This document shows, piece by piece, positions 14,101-21,350 of a DNA stretch of 21,350 nucleotides. Each line of letters begins with the position of its first letter. Positions within the stretch are counted from its first letter, which is position 1. The stretch is taken from positions 1 to 21,350 of IMG/VR virus record IMGVR_UViG_3300026483_000056. One strand, written 5' to 3'. This DNA is from a virus. The notes below the pieces were generated by a model. The model was given only the letters and a program-made list of their open reading frames with translations, made no database searches and had not been told where the DNA came from. Made by a program: the position numbers and the translations under genes.

Positions 14101-16949
14101 ATGAAATTAGAAGAAGATAAATTTTTAACAAAAATTCCTAATTCTCTATTATAACCGTCAACGTCTGAATAAATTATAATTTCATTTTCTAAAACAATAG
14201 AACTAAATAAAGTATAATTATTAATTAGTGAACTTATTGAATCTGCAACATTCTTTAAAGTACCTTGATTTGAGAATCTATTATTTTCAAATCTACCTTT
14301 ATCAACGTTGTTATCGGCTATAAATGTATTTTCTACAACATTAATATGAGTGTATGTTTTTTTAACATCTAATATTGTTAAGTTGTTATTTAAACAAAAA
14401 ATACTATGGTTTTCTTCAAAATTATATTGCTTTTCTACAAGTTCTATAAAGTATTTATTGCCACGTTGAATTAAAGAAGGTTCATACTTTTCAAAAGTAT
14501 TACCTACACTGATAGGCCAATTGTTTACTAAATCTAGAAGAGTGTCATATTCAGTTGCGCCTGAAGGTCTTGTATAACCAAATCCAGTATTATCATTTAA
14601 TGTTACTGACCCTGTATTTTCATTAACTACAATCTTTATTGTGAATCTTTGTTTTTTTAATTTTAAAAGTCTAAACTCATCTCCATTTAATGGGTTATCT
14701 ATTATTTTAATTTTAATAAAATCAGAAGCTGCACTTGTATTAACAATAATCTCTATGTTTTTATTAGTCTTTTTAATTCCTGTAAATAAACTATAATCAG
14801 TATTATTAGTATCTGCTCTTAATTCATAATTTTTACGATTCCAATATACTCCATTTTTAATATTATGATAATTTGAAAAACTTTTAATCCAACCTAACAT
14901 TGGCATATTTTGATAAAACACATTATGAGGTAACATATAAGTTCCGGAACCAACATCGCTTAAATCCATTTCACTGATTAGTGTGTCTTTTTTAAATGTA
15001 AATAAATCGTTTTTAATATTATCAACGGATCCTCCTCCTAATTTATGTTCATCTACATAAATTCCAAAATACCTATTTATAGAAAACTCTTCAGCTTCTT
15101 CATCATCAAATAAAAATTCTAAATTAACTAAGTTTGCACATGCTAAATTATTTCTAGAAAAACCTTCAGTTATAAAATCATTATATTCTATAATAGGTTT
15201 ATCTGTTTTAATAGTATCTTTATAGTGAAATTCTCCTTTACTAGTGAAGCCACCTTTTTCTAAATCTATACCATTATAAAAAGTTTGTTCATCTTTATTA
15301 AATGAAACAGTTAATGGAGAGTCTGGAAAACTATCATCATTTACATAATTTCTAATATATTTACCTATAGCAGAGTCATTAGAAAGATCAATTGTCTTTA
15401 TTAATGTTGCATTTTTAAGCATTTCATTAATTCTATCTAAATTTTCAGAATTAGAATAATTCTTTGTGTTTATCGGATCTTTAACCCTATAGATTAAAAA
15501 CTTAGAAGGTACTTTTTTATCTAGCCAAATTGGAGCTAACATTGCAAATTCACTATCATATAGTTTATTATAATTTATAGAAGTACCATAATTATAAGTT
15601 TCTTCTAATTGTTTTTCATAACTATCTAATACTGAAAAATCTGAATTATCTCTTTTTACTTTATAAACTAAATCATTTGGTGTAGAATCTTTATTCCAAA
15701 ATTTAGCAACATCATATGAATATGATCCAGTTTCTTTAACTAAATATTTTTTATAATTAGAAGCAGCAAGTTGATCAGTCGCATTAAAACTTTCTAAATA
15801 CATTTGATCATTTTCAACTATTAACTTTATATTAGTGCTTATTTTAGGATTTGTTCTAAGTAATGGTTTTGAAATGTTGTCATATCTTCCATTATTTTCT
15901 ATATCTGTTCTAATTTTAAAAGGAGTTAAACTACTATAAGGATCGCTTCCATCAGACGTTCCATTTAAGTTTTCTAAAGATTCAGCTACCTGTTGTATTA
16001 AATTAGGATTAATTTGTGCTACTTGTTGATTAGGATCTGTTGGAAAATCATCTGCATTATCACCTACACCATCTCCATCAGAATCTAAAGTTTCAGTTGA
16101 ATCATTTGGAAATGCATCAGCGTTATTACCTACGCCGTCTCCATCAGAATCTAAAGTTTCAGTTGAATCATTTGGAAATGCATCAGTGTTATCTCCTACA
16201 CCGTCTCCATCTGAATCTAAAGTTTCAGTTGAATTATTTGGAAATGCATCAGCGTTATCTCCTACACCATCTCCATCTGAATCAGTGTCTTCGTTAGGAT
16301 CTGTTGGAAATGAATCAGTGTTATCTCCTACACCATCTCCATCAGAATCTAAAGTTTCAGTTGAATCATTTGGAAATGCATCAGCGTTATCTCCTACACC
16401 ATCTCCATCTGAATCAGTGTCTTCGTTAGGATCTGTTGGAAATGAATCAGTGTTATCTCCTACACCATCTCCATCAGAATCTAAAGTTTCAGTTGAATCA
16501 TTTGGAAATGCATCGGTGTTATCTCCTACACCGTCCCCGTCAGTATCAGTATCTTCGTTAGGATCTGTTGGAAAGTCATCAGCGTTATCACCTACACCGT
16601 CCCCATCAGTATCAGTATCTTCGTTAGGATCTGTTGGAAAGTCATCGGCGTTATCACCTACACCATCTTCATCTGAATCTGTGTCTTCGTTAGGATCTGT
16701 TGGAAAGTCATCAGCGTTATCACCTACACCATCCCCATCTGTATCAGCAGTTTCAGTTGGATCGTTTGGAAAAGCATCTTTATTATCAGCTACTCCATCC
16801 CCATCAGCGTCTCCACCGCTATCTCCACCATCTCCTATTGGGGTTCCACCGGCACCCGAATCAGTGTCGTTAAAATCAGTTGGGCCGTCTCCAGAACCTG
16901 AGTCAGTGTCATCTCCACCTAATATTGGGTCATCTCCACCTTCAAACAT
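11115..16949 (-). CDS. Giant virion protein with 12 thrombospondin type 3 repeats
   Basis: A 1944-aa protein, the largest gene here. Residues 1-46 are a Gly/Asp-rich leader with no signal peptide. Residues 47-310 are 12 tandem 22-aa repeats of the form DxDGDGVGDNxDxFPxDxxExx, the TSP3 calcium-binding pattern. The remaining 1,630 residues are Asn, Ser, Tyr and Phe rich, beta-rich, and not recognised. They are probably an adhesin, a long fibre or a baseplate-linked structure, because fibre genes flank them. Cysteines are few, so the repeats rely on bound calcium rather than disulphides. A promoter-like motif lies 37 bases upstream. TSP3 repeats are frequent in flavobacterial OmpA-like proteins, which suggests the module was captured from a host. 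I do not assign a T4 gene name. Confidence 0.85.
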   Translation of the reverse strand: MFEGGDDPILGGDDTDSGSGDGPTDFNDTDSGAGGTPIGDGGDSGGDADGDGVADNKDAFPNDPTETADTDGDGVGDNADDFPTDPNEDTDSDEDGVGDNADDFPTDPNEDTDTDGDGVGDNADDFPTDPNEDTDTDGDGVGDNTDAFPNDSTETLDSDGDGVGDNTDSFPTDPNEDTDSDGDGVGDNADAFPNDSTETLDSDGDGVGDNTDSFPTDPNEDTDSDGDGVGDNADAFPNNSTETLDSDGDGVGDNTDAFPNDSTETLDSDGDGVGNNADAFPNDSTETLDSDGDGVGDNADDFPTDPNQQVAQINPNLIQQVAESLENLNGTSDGSDPYSSLTPFKIRTDIENNGRYDNISKPLLRTNPKISTNIKLIVENDQMYLESFNATDQLAASNYKKYLVKETGSYSYDVAKFWNKDSTPNDLVYKVKRDNSDFSVLDSYEKQLEETYNYGTSINYNKLYDSEFAMLAPIWLDKKVPSKFLIYRVKDPINTKNYSNSENLDRINEMLKNATLIKTIDLSNDSAIGKYIRNYVNDDSFPDSPLTVSFNKDEQTFYNGIDLEKGGFTSKGEFHYKDTIKTDKPIIEYNDFITEGFSRNNLACANLVNLEFLFDDEEAEEFSINRYFGIYVDEHKLGGGSVDNIKNDLFTFKKDTLISEMDLSDVGSGTYMLPHNVFYQNMPMLGWIKSFSNYHNIKNGVYWNRKNYELRADTNNTDYSLFTGIKKTNKNIEIIVNTSAASDFIKIKIIDNPLNGDEFRLLKLKKQRFTIKIVVNENTGSVTLNDNTGFGYTRPSGATEYDTLLDLVNNWPISVGNTFEKYEPSLIQRGNKYFIELVEKQYNFEENHSIFCLNNNLTILDVKKTYTHINVVENTFIADNNVDKGRFENNRFSNQGTLKNVADSISSLINNYTLFSSIVLENEIIIYSDVDGYNRELGIFVKNLSSSNFIEINEESSNKNITSNFLLNNEVWYLKGGSNVNSSIYINEDDEDEISIGEYLLDIENRFNEVLDIVDDPREINSNFKRVILKDKNNGIENIVNVYKDFKIEWGMFSAYDIHDMDFDFYDESNSDLKELDLEDDILYPFSNAIDEPTGPNGEMPLDAYADVERLKEDSNTYFSNLINILEDENSLPEGNTMTRISSEFERLQENNTTEFATISRVVPYINKWSLKDSLNVRENPYFLNLNEAFGETNFAASLESLDRDETKMTHEWFYIDEYPTYLEYFDVDNTFSYLKPSPNIEFSLDHFKDINFDYFKTYFVGTGAMVGSDETFAQTSFGKSRTFKKYTIIEDGGGESFASTIFKGIRFIPKTRKKIENNITKEFIKNSEFNGYRFSTVLKTSFDVNSPNELKLRIIQNKKFKFVVLILDLNLSDDNFRCLNRKLLYELDHKLQDLYNYSNSIVSGALDLSSVNLSQGQSTVIDGITHNSSSVPSFTSQILKDPITGSYGILEVEVAGITYELNIDNVINDNKISVTGEMTINGVPQPTQFYTLNQYKSASYSYRGGGIFAHSSLLNLLSAGNVANVLNTTNNAEYLTVNVDGSIIENTFSLEMQDGVEIVKTSNLYPEIDINKPKAFGLTNESIGYSIKSRNEYFALLTRQNGKYTINTKPIITFSEPFSMHKIEPGDGYDWSDVYRTPIGYVYNYNIGNADENKLAIELYKKLNGCGVLFNIGEVKSPLHDSQWGSIKNHFFHKVNDIDTSGVIKLSESDDLLPKYNLINEIAIEKKNKNVFMSRWEDTYYIRSTSGGGIQYIPGTKNIVEEKSYMSSSAIKLNKEYEVFNFTHGRYEAIEELNNIKLLGESQNDINYIETEREVIMDFYMREAVVKKLSSLGLSYTMNRLVEVENSFGRIDTLSDDINGYVAENIIPAFSIDSIRLAVYEGKKQITTIDIISDPSNLNVNGYISDGNFTYKLDPVNPLNFRLIYNKRIGYSYKIRPLIKIKS
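16020..16811 (-). repeat. Twelve 66-base tandem repeats encoding TSP3 motifs
   Basis: Each unit is 66 bases (22 aa), and there is no frame slip. Two unit types alternate: one ends DDFPTDPNEDT or DSFPTDPNEDT, the other DAFPNDSTETL. Units 6-7 and 8-9 form a 132-base higher-order duplication. A stretch of about 147 bases is identical by eye between 16236-16382 and 16368-16514. Such identity indicates recent unequal recombination or slippage, so the copy number probably varies. Confidence 0.95.
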
Positions 16950-16985
16950 ATTTGTGTTTTTATTTTTAGTTTAATATTACTTAAG

Positions 16986-16998
16986 ATTATATATCTCT
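16986..16998 (-). promoter_or_regulatory. Putative promoter upstream of the TSP3 gene
   Basis: In the 59-base gap after the 1182-aa gene the minus strand has AGAGATATATAAT, identical over 13 bases to the block at 4597-4609. Transcription would begin near 16979, giving a leader of about 30 bases. The TGAAAC box of the 4.4-4.6 kb modules is absent here, so this may be a different promoter class, such as a late promoter that needs only a -10-type element. Confidence 0.45.
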
Positions 16999-17008
16999 AT
17001 TAGTTTTA

Positions 17009-20000
17009 TTAACTAACTGCTTTAGTAAGAGTAACTGTTTTAGTATTGTTTAAGTTATATCCTTGTGGCTTATATTTAGCAAACACTTCTAAATCAAAAG
17101 AAAATTGATTTTCATTAGAATCAAATATATCTAAACCAATTGTTTTAGAATATGTTAAATTAGAAACAGGATTTGTATTCTTACCTGCAACCCTACCAGT
17201 TGAAGTATCAACTCCTCCACTTGCAGTAACTCCAAAATAATCAGTCATTCTATATTGGAAAACAAGATCAACTGTAATATTAGGGGATTTTGCAACTTGG
17301 GAATTAACCTGCTTACTATCTACTTTACCTATTGTCTTTTTTCCAAATTTATTATCTCCATCAACTACTAAACTTCCGATTCTAGCAGGTGACATAAATA
17401 AATATGCTCCACAAGATTTACCTCCTAATAAAAATTGATCATTATCACTAAACGACATTTTCATAGTTCTCTGATAAAATTGACTGTTATCGTACCTGTA
17501 AGGTGTCTGTAGATTAGAATAATTATCATCAGTTGATAATGTTGCAAATTGAGAGATGTTGTTCCAGGTAGCCTGATAGGTTGTACCTGTAAATACAGTA
17601 GGGTGATCAACATGTACATAAATAGAGTCATCATAATCTCCACTTGTTAAACTTGATAATTGAATTACCTCAGCGTTTACACCTTTCCATATGAAGTCAT
17701 TTGTTGAAGTACCGTCAGTACCTGTAGCAGCCTTTCCAAAATATTCAAATCTATTAGTACCGTTTGTCAAACTAGTATCATCTCCTGTTAAATAATCTAG
17801 AGGCAATGTTGAATATAATGGATTTTCACCAGTAACATCCATATATCTACCATATATAAATTGACCTTTACGCTGCGCAGATTGCATAGCAGCTTTATTG
17901 TTAAATATTTCAGCGTTAGCTTCTATAGTAGTCATATTCTGATATTGAATAGGAACTAAATCATATTTTCCTTCAACTGTGTAATATGTATCGTTTTCAA
18001 TTCTTGAAGCAAGAGCAGGTGTACCTGTGCTATAATCATGCGTACCCATTTCAAAAGTAACTTCGTCTCCCGAAGAAGAAGATGGATAAACTGCATCATT
18101 TCTATTTCCTATTATTCTTGCAGTTAATTCTAAGTCAGTTGCTTTACTATTTTCTAATAATAATTTAAAAGTCTTAGTTACAATTGTTCCTTTCTTAATA
18201 TTTAAGTCAGCTACCTCATCTACATAATATCCTGCAAATAATTTAGTAGTAGTGTTTGCCTCAACCTGGGTTGTTCTACCTTCCTCATCTACTATAGTTG
18301 CCAATAACTCACCTTCGGCATTTTCTAATTGTTCCTTAAGACTATCTATTTCCTTTTGAAGATCTATTAATTTATCTAATAAACTAATTGGAGTTTGTTC
18401 AGAAGATAAAAAACCTGAAGCGATATTACCGGCTCCATGTGTAAAATATTTTTCATTTGCAATAAAACTATCAGCAATATGTGTGTAAACTCCTTTAGAA
18501 TCTAATTCATCAACAAGTTTTACATAAGTAGTTTCTTTGCTATTTTCCTCAACAAGGTTAATTACATCAGAAGTATCTAACATACCTTGTGGAAATTCTA
18601 TTAATATAGGTTCACTCCAATCTGAAGTTACAGGAGTTGATGGAAAACCAGCTTCTGAATATGCCTTTATTCTAATTTCAATATTTTCACCTAAATTAAT
18701 AGGAAGATCTAGTTGATTAAAATTAACTTCTTGTCCATCTTCTATACTTTCAGTTGTCCAAATATATTTACCCGTAGTCACATCCTTTAATCTCTTTCTA
18801 GTTGGAGTATCTAGTTGATTCCAGTTTGAAAAACTTGCAGTTGTAGTTTTATTATCTTGTGTAAATGGTATTTGTTCAATGTTACTTGTTTTACCACTTG
18901 CAGAAACATATCTATATTGAATACTAAATTTAACAATTTCTTGTGGAAGCGTATCCGCATTTGTTTTTGCTTCAGGCACTTTCCAAAAACCTCTAACTCT
19001 AAATTTAGGCTTAATATCTTTTACATTCTGATCTGTGCTAATGCTTTGGATTTGATTAACAACTGAAGAATATAATTTAGCTTCACTACTTCTTTTTTCA
19101 ATAAGAGTGTTTAGAGTATTTTTATCTTTATTTTTTTGTATTTGTGAACTATATTTCTTAGTAGCAATTTCACTTCTCTTACTAGAAATAGTGTCATCTA
19201 ATTTCTTTAAATTTTCACTAACTGTTATTTTATCAGTGTTTAATTTTTTAATATTATCTAATGCGTCATTTTCAGTTAAGTGTGTATTAATCTGTACAAC
19301 TTGAAAATTATCTACATTTAATTCAACTGGATCTGGTACAATACCAACATTTGCTGGTGGAATAAAGTCTTCTTTTAAGGCTTTAATAAATTGACCAAAG
19401 TCAGAAACGCTATCTCTATAGAAAGCAGATAATGTTTGAGTTCCTCCAGCTTCGTTCTCAATTGTTAAATCATTAGAATAAAAACCAACACCGGGTGACC
19501 AGTTTTCTGCAATGATTTTAGAATCAGGATCAATTGCTTTAAAGAATACAACTTGTCTCTCATCAAATCCCACATTAATGCTTAGATCTACTTTGTTTTC
19601 TAAAGATTTATAAATTCTAAGTTGACTAGTTCCAATTTTAATACTGTCAAAACCTTCAATTAATCTTAGTTCAAGTTGACTAGTACCGTTATATACATTT
19701 TCAATTCTATACCTCGTATTGTTGTTGCCGCTATTTACAAGTAGCTCATCACCAACTGATAAAAATTCAGTATCATTTAAAGATTTATCTCCATCAGTAT
19801 AAGTTAATTTATTTAAAGTATATAGTTTAACTGTTTTTATAACTGGAGTTCCGTCTACTACAAATTCTCTTTCTGCATTTTCAACTGCTAATACATCAAA
19901 ATCACCATAGTATTGAGTTGATTTAAAAGGAAGGTCTCTAACCTGTTCATCAATAGTTGCATTTGCCCCACTACTTATTAAGTCTTCTACAAATGTTTGA

Positions 20001-20557
20001 TAATTAATCTCATCAACATTATTATAAGTGTCATCAAAATAAGCTGCAGCAAATTCATCGTTTGCTTGAAAAATATATCTTTTTACTAAAACTCTTTCAG
20101 TATCTACTACAATTTGATTACTAACATCAAATTTAACAGTTAATAATGGATTTAAATAATCTTCAAAAAAGTCATTATCTGTAGTTACGAATTGTGTAGG
20201 TAATGCAATTGAAGTTAAATCACTTGCAGGAGTTTTAAGTTTTCTTGCAATAATCTTTTTAAAGCTACCGTCAGGCATCTGTACAGTTGCATCTGCAGTT
20301 CCAACACCACTCAATGCTTTAATATTATTTTCTAATCTTTTTATTTCTCTATCAATAAACCCAAACGAAGGTATTTGATAAGTTTTAATTGTAGTTACGC
20401 CGTCATCATCTGGCGTACCGAATAAGTCTACTGAAACTGTAATAGCATCCTTTTCACTAGTCATTGCCTCATTAATACGCTCAAAAGTTTCTAACGCATT
20501 GGCATTCATCTGTGTGAATTGCTTGATTATTCCTGAAAATGAGTTTTGTGTGTCCAT
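17009..20557 (-). CDS. Large tail/baseplate structural protein with coiled coils and Fn3-like region
   Basis: A 1182-aa protein. The N-terminal part contains IPSFGFIDREIKRLENNIKALSG (about 72-94), a helix that looks like an assembly or attachment element. Then come beta-rich segments, a coiled coil (about 424-502, rich in Lys, Glu and Leu), a region with fibronectin type III character (about 518-655; VRGFWKVPE ... IEIRIKAYSEAG ... TSDWSEPILIEFP), and a second short coiled coil (about 722-752, LLDKLIDLQKEIDSLKEQL). The C-terminal third is beta-rich with GGKSCGAYLFMSP and LVFQYRMTDYFG, a pattern I associate with marine T4-like structural proteins. It starts 3 bases after the previous stop. A baseplate-wedge or fibre-connector role is likely, but I cannot name the T4 counterpart. 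Confidence 0.75.
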   Translation of the reverse strand: MDTQNSFSGIIKQFTQMNANALETFERINEAMTSEKDAITVSVDLFGTPDDDGVTTIKTYQIPSFGFIDREIKRLENNIKALSGVGTADATVQMPDGSFKKIIARKLKTPASDLTSIALPTQFVTTDNDFFEDYLNPLLTVKFDVSNQIVVDTERVLVKRYIFQANDEFAAAYFDDTYNNVDEINYQTFVEDLISSGANATIDEQVRDLPFKSTQYYGDFDVLAVENAEREFVVDGTPVIKTVKLYTLNKLTYTDGDKSLNDTEFLSVGDELLVNSGNNNTRYRIENVYNGTSQLELRLIEGFDSIKIGTSQLRIYKSLENKVDLSINVGFDERQVVFFKAIDPDSKIIAENWSPGVGFYSNDLTIENEAGGTQTLSAFYRDSVSDFGQFIKALKEDFIPPANVGIVPDPVELNVDNFQVVQINTHLTENDALDNIKKLNTDKITVSENLKKLDDTISSKRSEIATKKYSSQIQKNKDKNTLNTLIEKRSSEAKLYSSVVNQIQSISTDQNVKDIKPKFRVRGFWKVPEAKTNADTLPQEIVKFSIQYRYVSASGKTSNIEQIPFTQDNKTTTASFSNWNQLDTPTRKRLKDVTTGKYIWTTESIEDGQEVNFNQLDLPINLGENIEIRIKAYSEAGFPSTPVTSDWSEPILIEFPQGMLDTSDVINLVEENSKETTYVKLVDELDSKGVYTHIADSFIANEKYFTHGAGNIASGFLSSEQTPISLLDKLIDLQKEIDSLKEQLENAEGELLATIVDEEGRTTQVEANTTTKLFAGYYVDEVADLNIKKGTIVTKTFKLLLENSKATDLELTARIIGNRNDAVYPSSSSGDEVTFEMGTHDYSTGTPALASRIENDTYYTVEGKYDLVPIQYQNMTTIEANAEIFNNKAAMQSAQRKGQFIYGRYMDVTGENPLYSTLPLDYLTGDDTSLTNGTNRFEYFGKAATGTDGTSTNDFIWKGVNAEVIQLSSLTSGDYDDSIYVHVDHPTVFTGTTYQATWNNISQFATLSTDDNYSNLQTPYRYDNSQFYQRTMKMSFSDNDQFLLGGKSCGAYLFMSPARIGSLVVDGDNKFGKKTIGKVDSKQVNSQVAKSPNITVDLVFQYRMTDYFGVTASGGVDTSTGRVAGKNTNPVSNLTYSKTIGLDIFDSNENQFSFDLEVFAKYKPQGYNLNNTKTVTLTKAVS

Positions 20558-20560
20558 CTA

Positions 20561-21346
20561 TTATCTTATAACATCTATTTCAAATTCAAACATCGCAGCG
20601 TTTATACAAACTATTTCGAAATATGGATTGTTTCCAACTTGTGTGTTTGATATACTTCCAATTAGTTTATCATATCCAGCTTTCCAATTAGTATAAACGT
20701 TAATGTTATTCCCGCTTAAATTTAAGTTTTCAAAAACAATCTTATAACTTTGGCCATCTTTCCAATTTATAAGTTTGTCATCTATGTATATATTAATATT
20801 ATTATCTGCGCCTTGATCCATTGTTTTACCAACTAACCTAAGTTGATTTGAAAATTCTTTTAGTCTAGCCCATATTCCAAAACCTGTTGCATTTGATGGG
20901 TTAAACTGATTAGTATCTTTAATTTCATTATAAACACTTAATGTATTTTCATTCCATAAGAATGGCTTTCCAAATACATATGTTTTTAAATCGTTTTTAA
21001 TTTTAATTTTATTAGGAACTGTTTTGTCAACTAATATGCCAGGACCATTAAATAAAATATCAGTATTATATTGTACTTCAGATGGAATTGTACCATCAAT
21101 AAGTTGATTAATTCTTCCATTGGCACTTGTAATTAATTCTAATAAACTGTTGCTATCTGCAAGGTTTGCACTTGCATTTTGAAAATCTGTTTCTAATGAA
21201 CTTATTCTGCTTAGCATTTCAGCACTTGAGTCCATCGACATTACTAAGTTTTCTAAGTCATCAACTCTGCCTTTAATTCTAGTATATCTTGCATTCGCAT
21301 CTGATAATAATTTGGCAGCATTCTCTAGGGCACTTGTCGTATCCAT
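20561..21346 (-). CDS. Coiled-coil fibre- or baseplate-associated protein
   Basis: A complete 261-aa protein starting 4 bases from the right edge. Residues about 1-90 form a heptad-rich coiled coil (VDDLENLVMSMDSS, LSRISSLETDF, SNSLLELI). A connector with FNGPGILVDKTVPNKIKIKN (about 98-117) follows; it is typical of trimeric fibre or spike proteins. The C-terminal part is a beta domain with FGIWARLKEFSNQLRLVGKT, INIYIDDKLINWKDGQSY and FEIVCINAAMFEFEIDVIR, possibly a jelly-roll. It is 3 bases upstream of the 1182-aa gene, and the two probably form one substructure. The family is not recognised. Confidence 0.7.
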   Translation of the reverse strand: MDTTSALENAAKLLSDANARYTRIKGRVDDLENLVMSMDSSAEMLSRISSLETDFQNASANLADSNSLLELITSANGRINQLIDGTIPSEVQYNTDILFNGPGILVDKTVPNKIKIKNDLKTYVFGKPFLWNENTLSVYNEIKDTNQFNPSNATGFGIWARLKEFSNQLRLVGKTMDQGADNNINIYIDDKLINWKDGQSYKIVFENLNLSGNNINVYTNWKAGYDKLIGSISNTQVGNNPYFEIVCINAAMFEFEIDVIR

Positions 21347-21350
21347 AAAT

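Noticed and set aside
16040-16297. Plus-strand 85-codon His/Leu-rich frame
   Set aside because: Another antisense reading of the same repeats, with an unnatural repetitive composition.
16020-16811. CRISPR array
   Set aside because: The tandem units are coding, have no unique spacers, and keep one reading frame throughout.
16186-16974. Plus-strand 262-codon frame rich in SPTPSPSES
   Set aside because: It is the antisense shadow of the TSP3 repeats. The 66-base unit is a multiple of three, so one opposite frame stays open throughout. It has no leader or partner genes.

Overview
This window looks like part of a T4-like myovirus genome (T4 superfamily) infecting a Bacteroidota host, probably a marine flavobacterium. 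The phage assignment rests on gp32, gp61, UvsY and UvsW homologues recognised by motif and by synteny with T4-type replication/recombination genes, and on a long run of very large, beta-rich virion proteins. The host is inferred. The DNA is strongly AT-rich, most start codons have an A/T-rich leader with no clear Shine-Dalgarno sequence, the spanin-like protein has a layout I associate with Bacteroidota phages, and one virion protein carries 12 thrombospondin type 3 (TSP3) repeats, a domain common in flavobacterial surface proteins. I see no plus-strand gene, no tRNA, no CRISPR array and no insertion sequence. Every supported gene is on the minus strand, so transcription runs from the right end to the left.

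Right part, about 21346 down to 4715 (virion module). In transcription order: a 261-aa coiled-coil fibre-like protein; a 1182-aa structural protein with coiled coils and an Fn3-like region; a putative promoter; a 1944-aa protein with N-terminal TSP3 calcium-binding repeats; a 663-aa collagen-like fibre; a 265-aa membrane-anchored coiled-coil protein resembling a spanin; a 666-aa beta-rich protein with a ligand-less cupredoxin-like domain; a 183-aa protein resembling the gp19 tail-tube fold; a 122-aa glycine-zipper protein whose N-terminus looks like a T4 capsid-targeting sequence followed by a prohead-protease site; and a RuvC-like resolvase. Gaps are mostly under 20 bases or are overlaps, so these are probably one or two operons.

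Middle, 4379-4714 (regulatory island). It holds a possible terminator, A-tracts, two copies of a promoter-like module (TGAAAC, 15 bases, TATATAATATT), a possible 43-aa gene between them, and a gp32 leader with a 5' hairpin and three GTAAATTAAAG repeats that resembles the T4 gene 32 autoregulatory operator.

Left part, 4378-1 (DNA replication and recombination). gp32 ssDNA-binding protein, gp61 primase, a 68-aa basic protein, the UvsY recombination mediator and the UvsW helicase form a tightly packed operon. gp32 coats ssDNA, UvsY helps load the recombinase on gp32-coated DNA, UvsW remodels forks and branched intermediates, gp61 primes the lagging strand, and the RuvC-like enzyme would cut the junctions. 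A further promoter-like motif precedes a gene cut by the left edge.

The most interesting points are the predicted head-packaged glycine-zipper protein, the TSP3 virion protein with a recent internal duplication, the gp32 leader, and a gp32 that has lost its zinc ligands.
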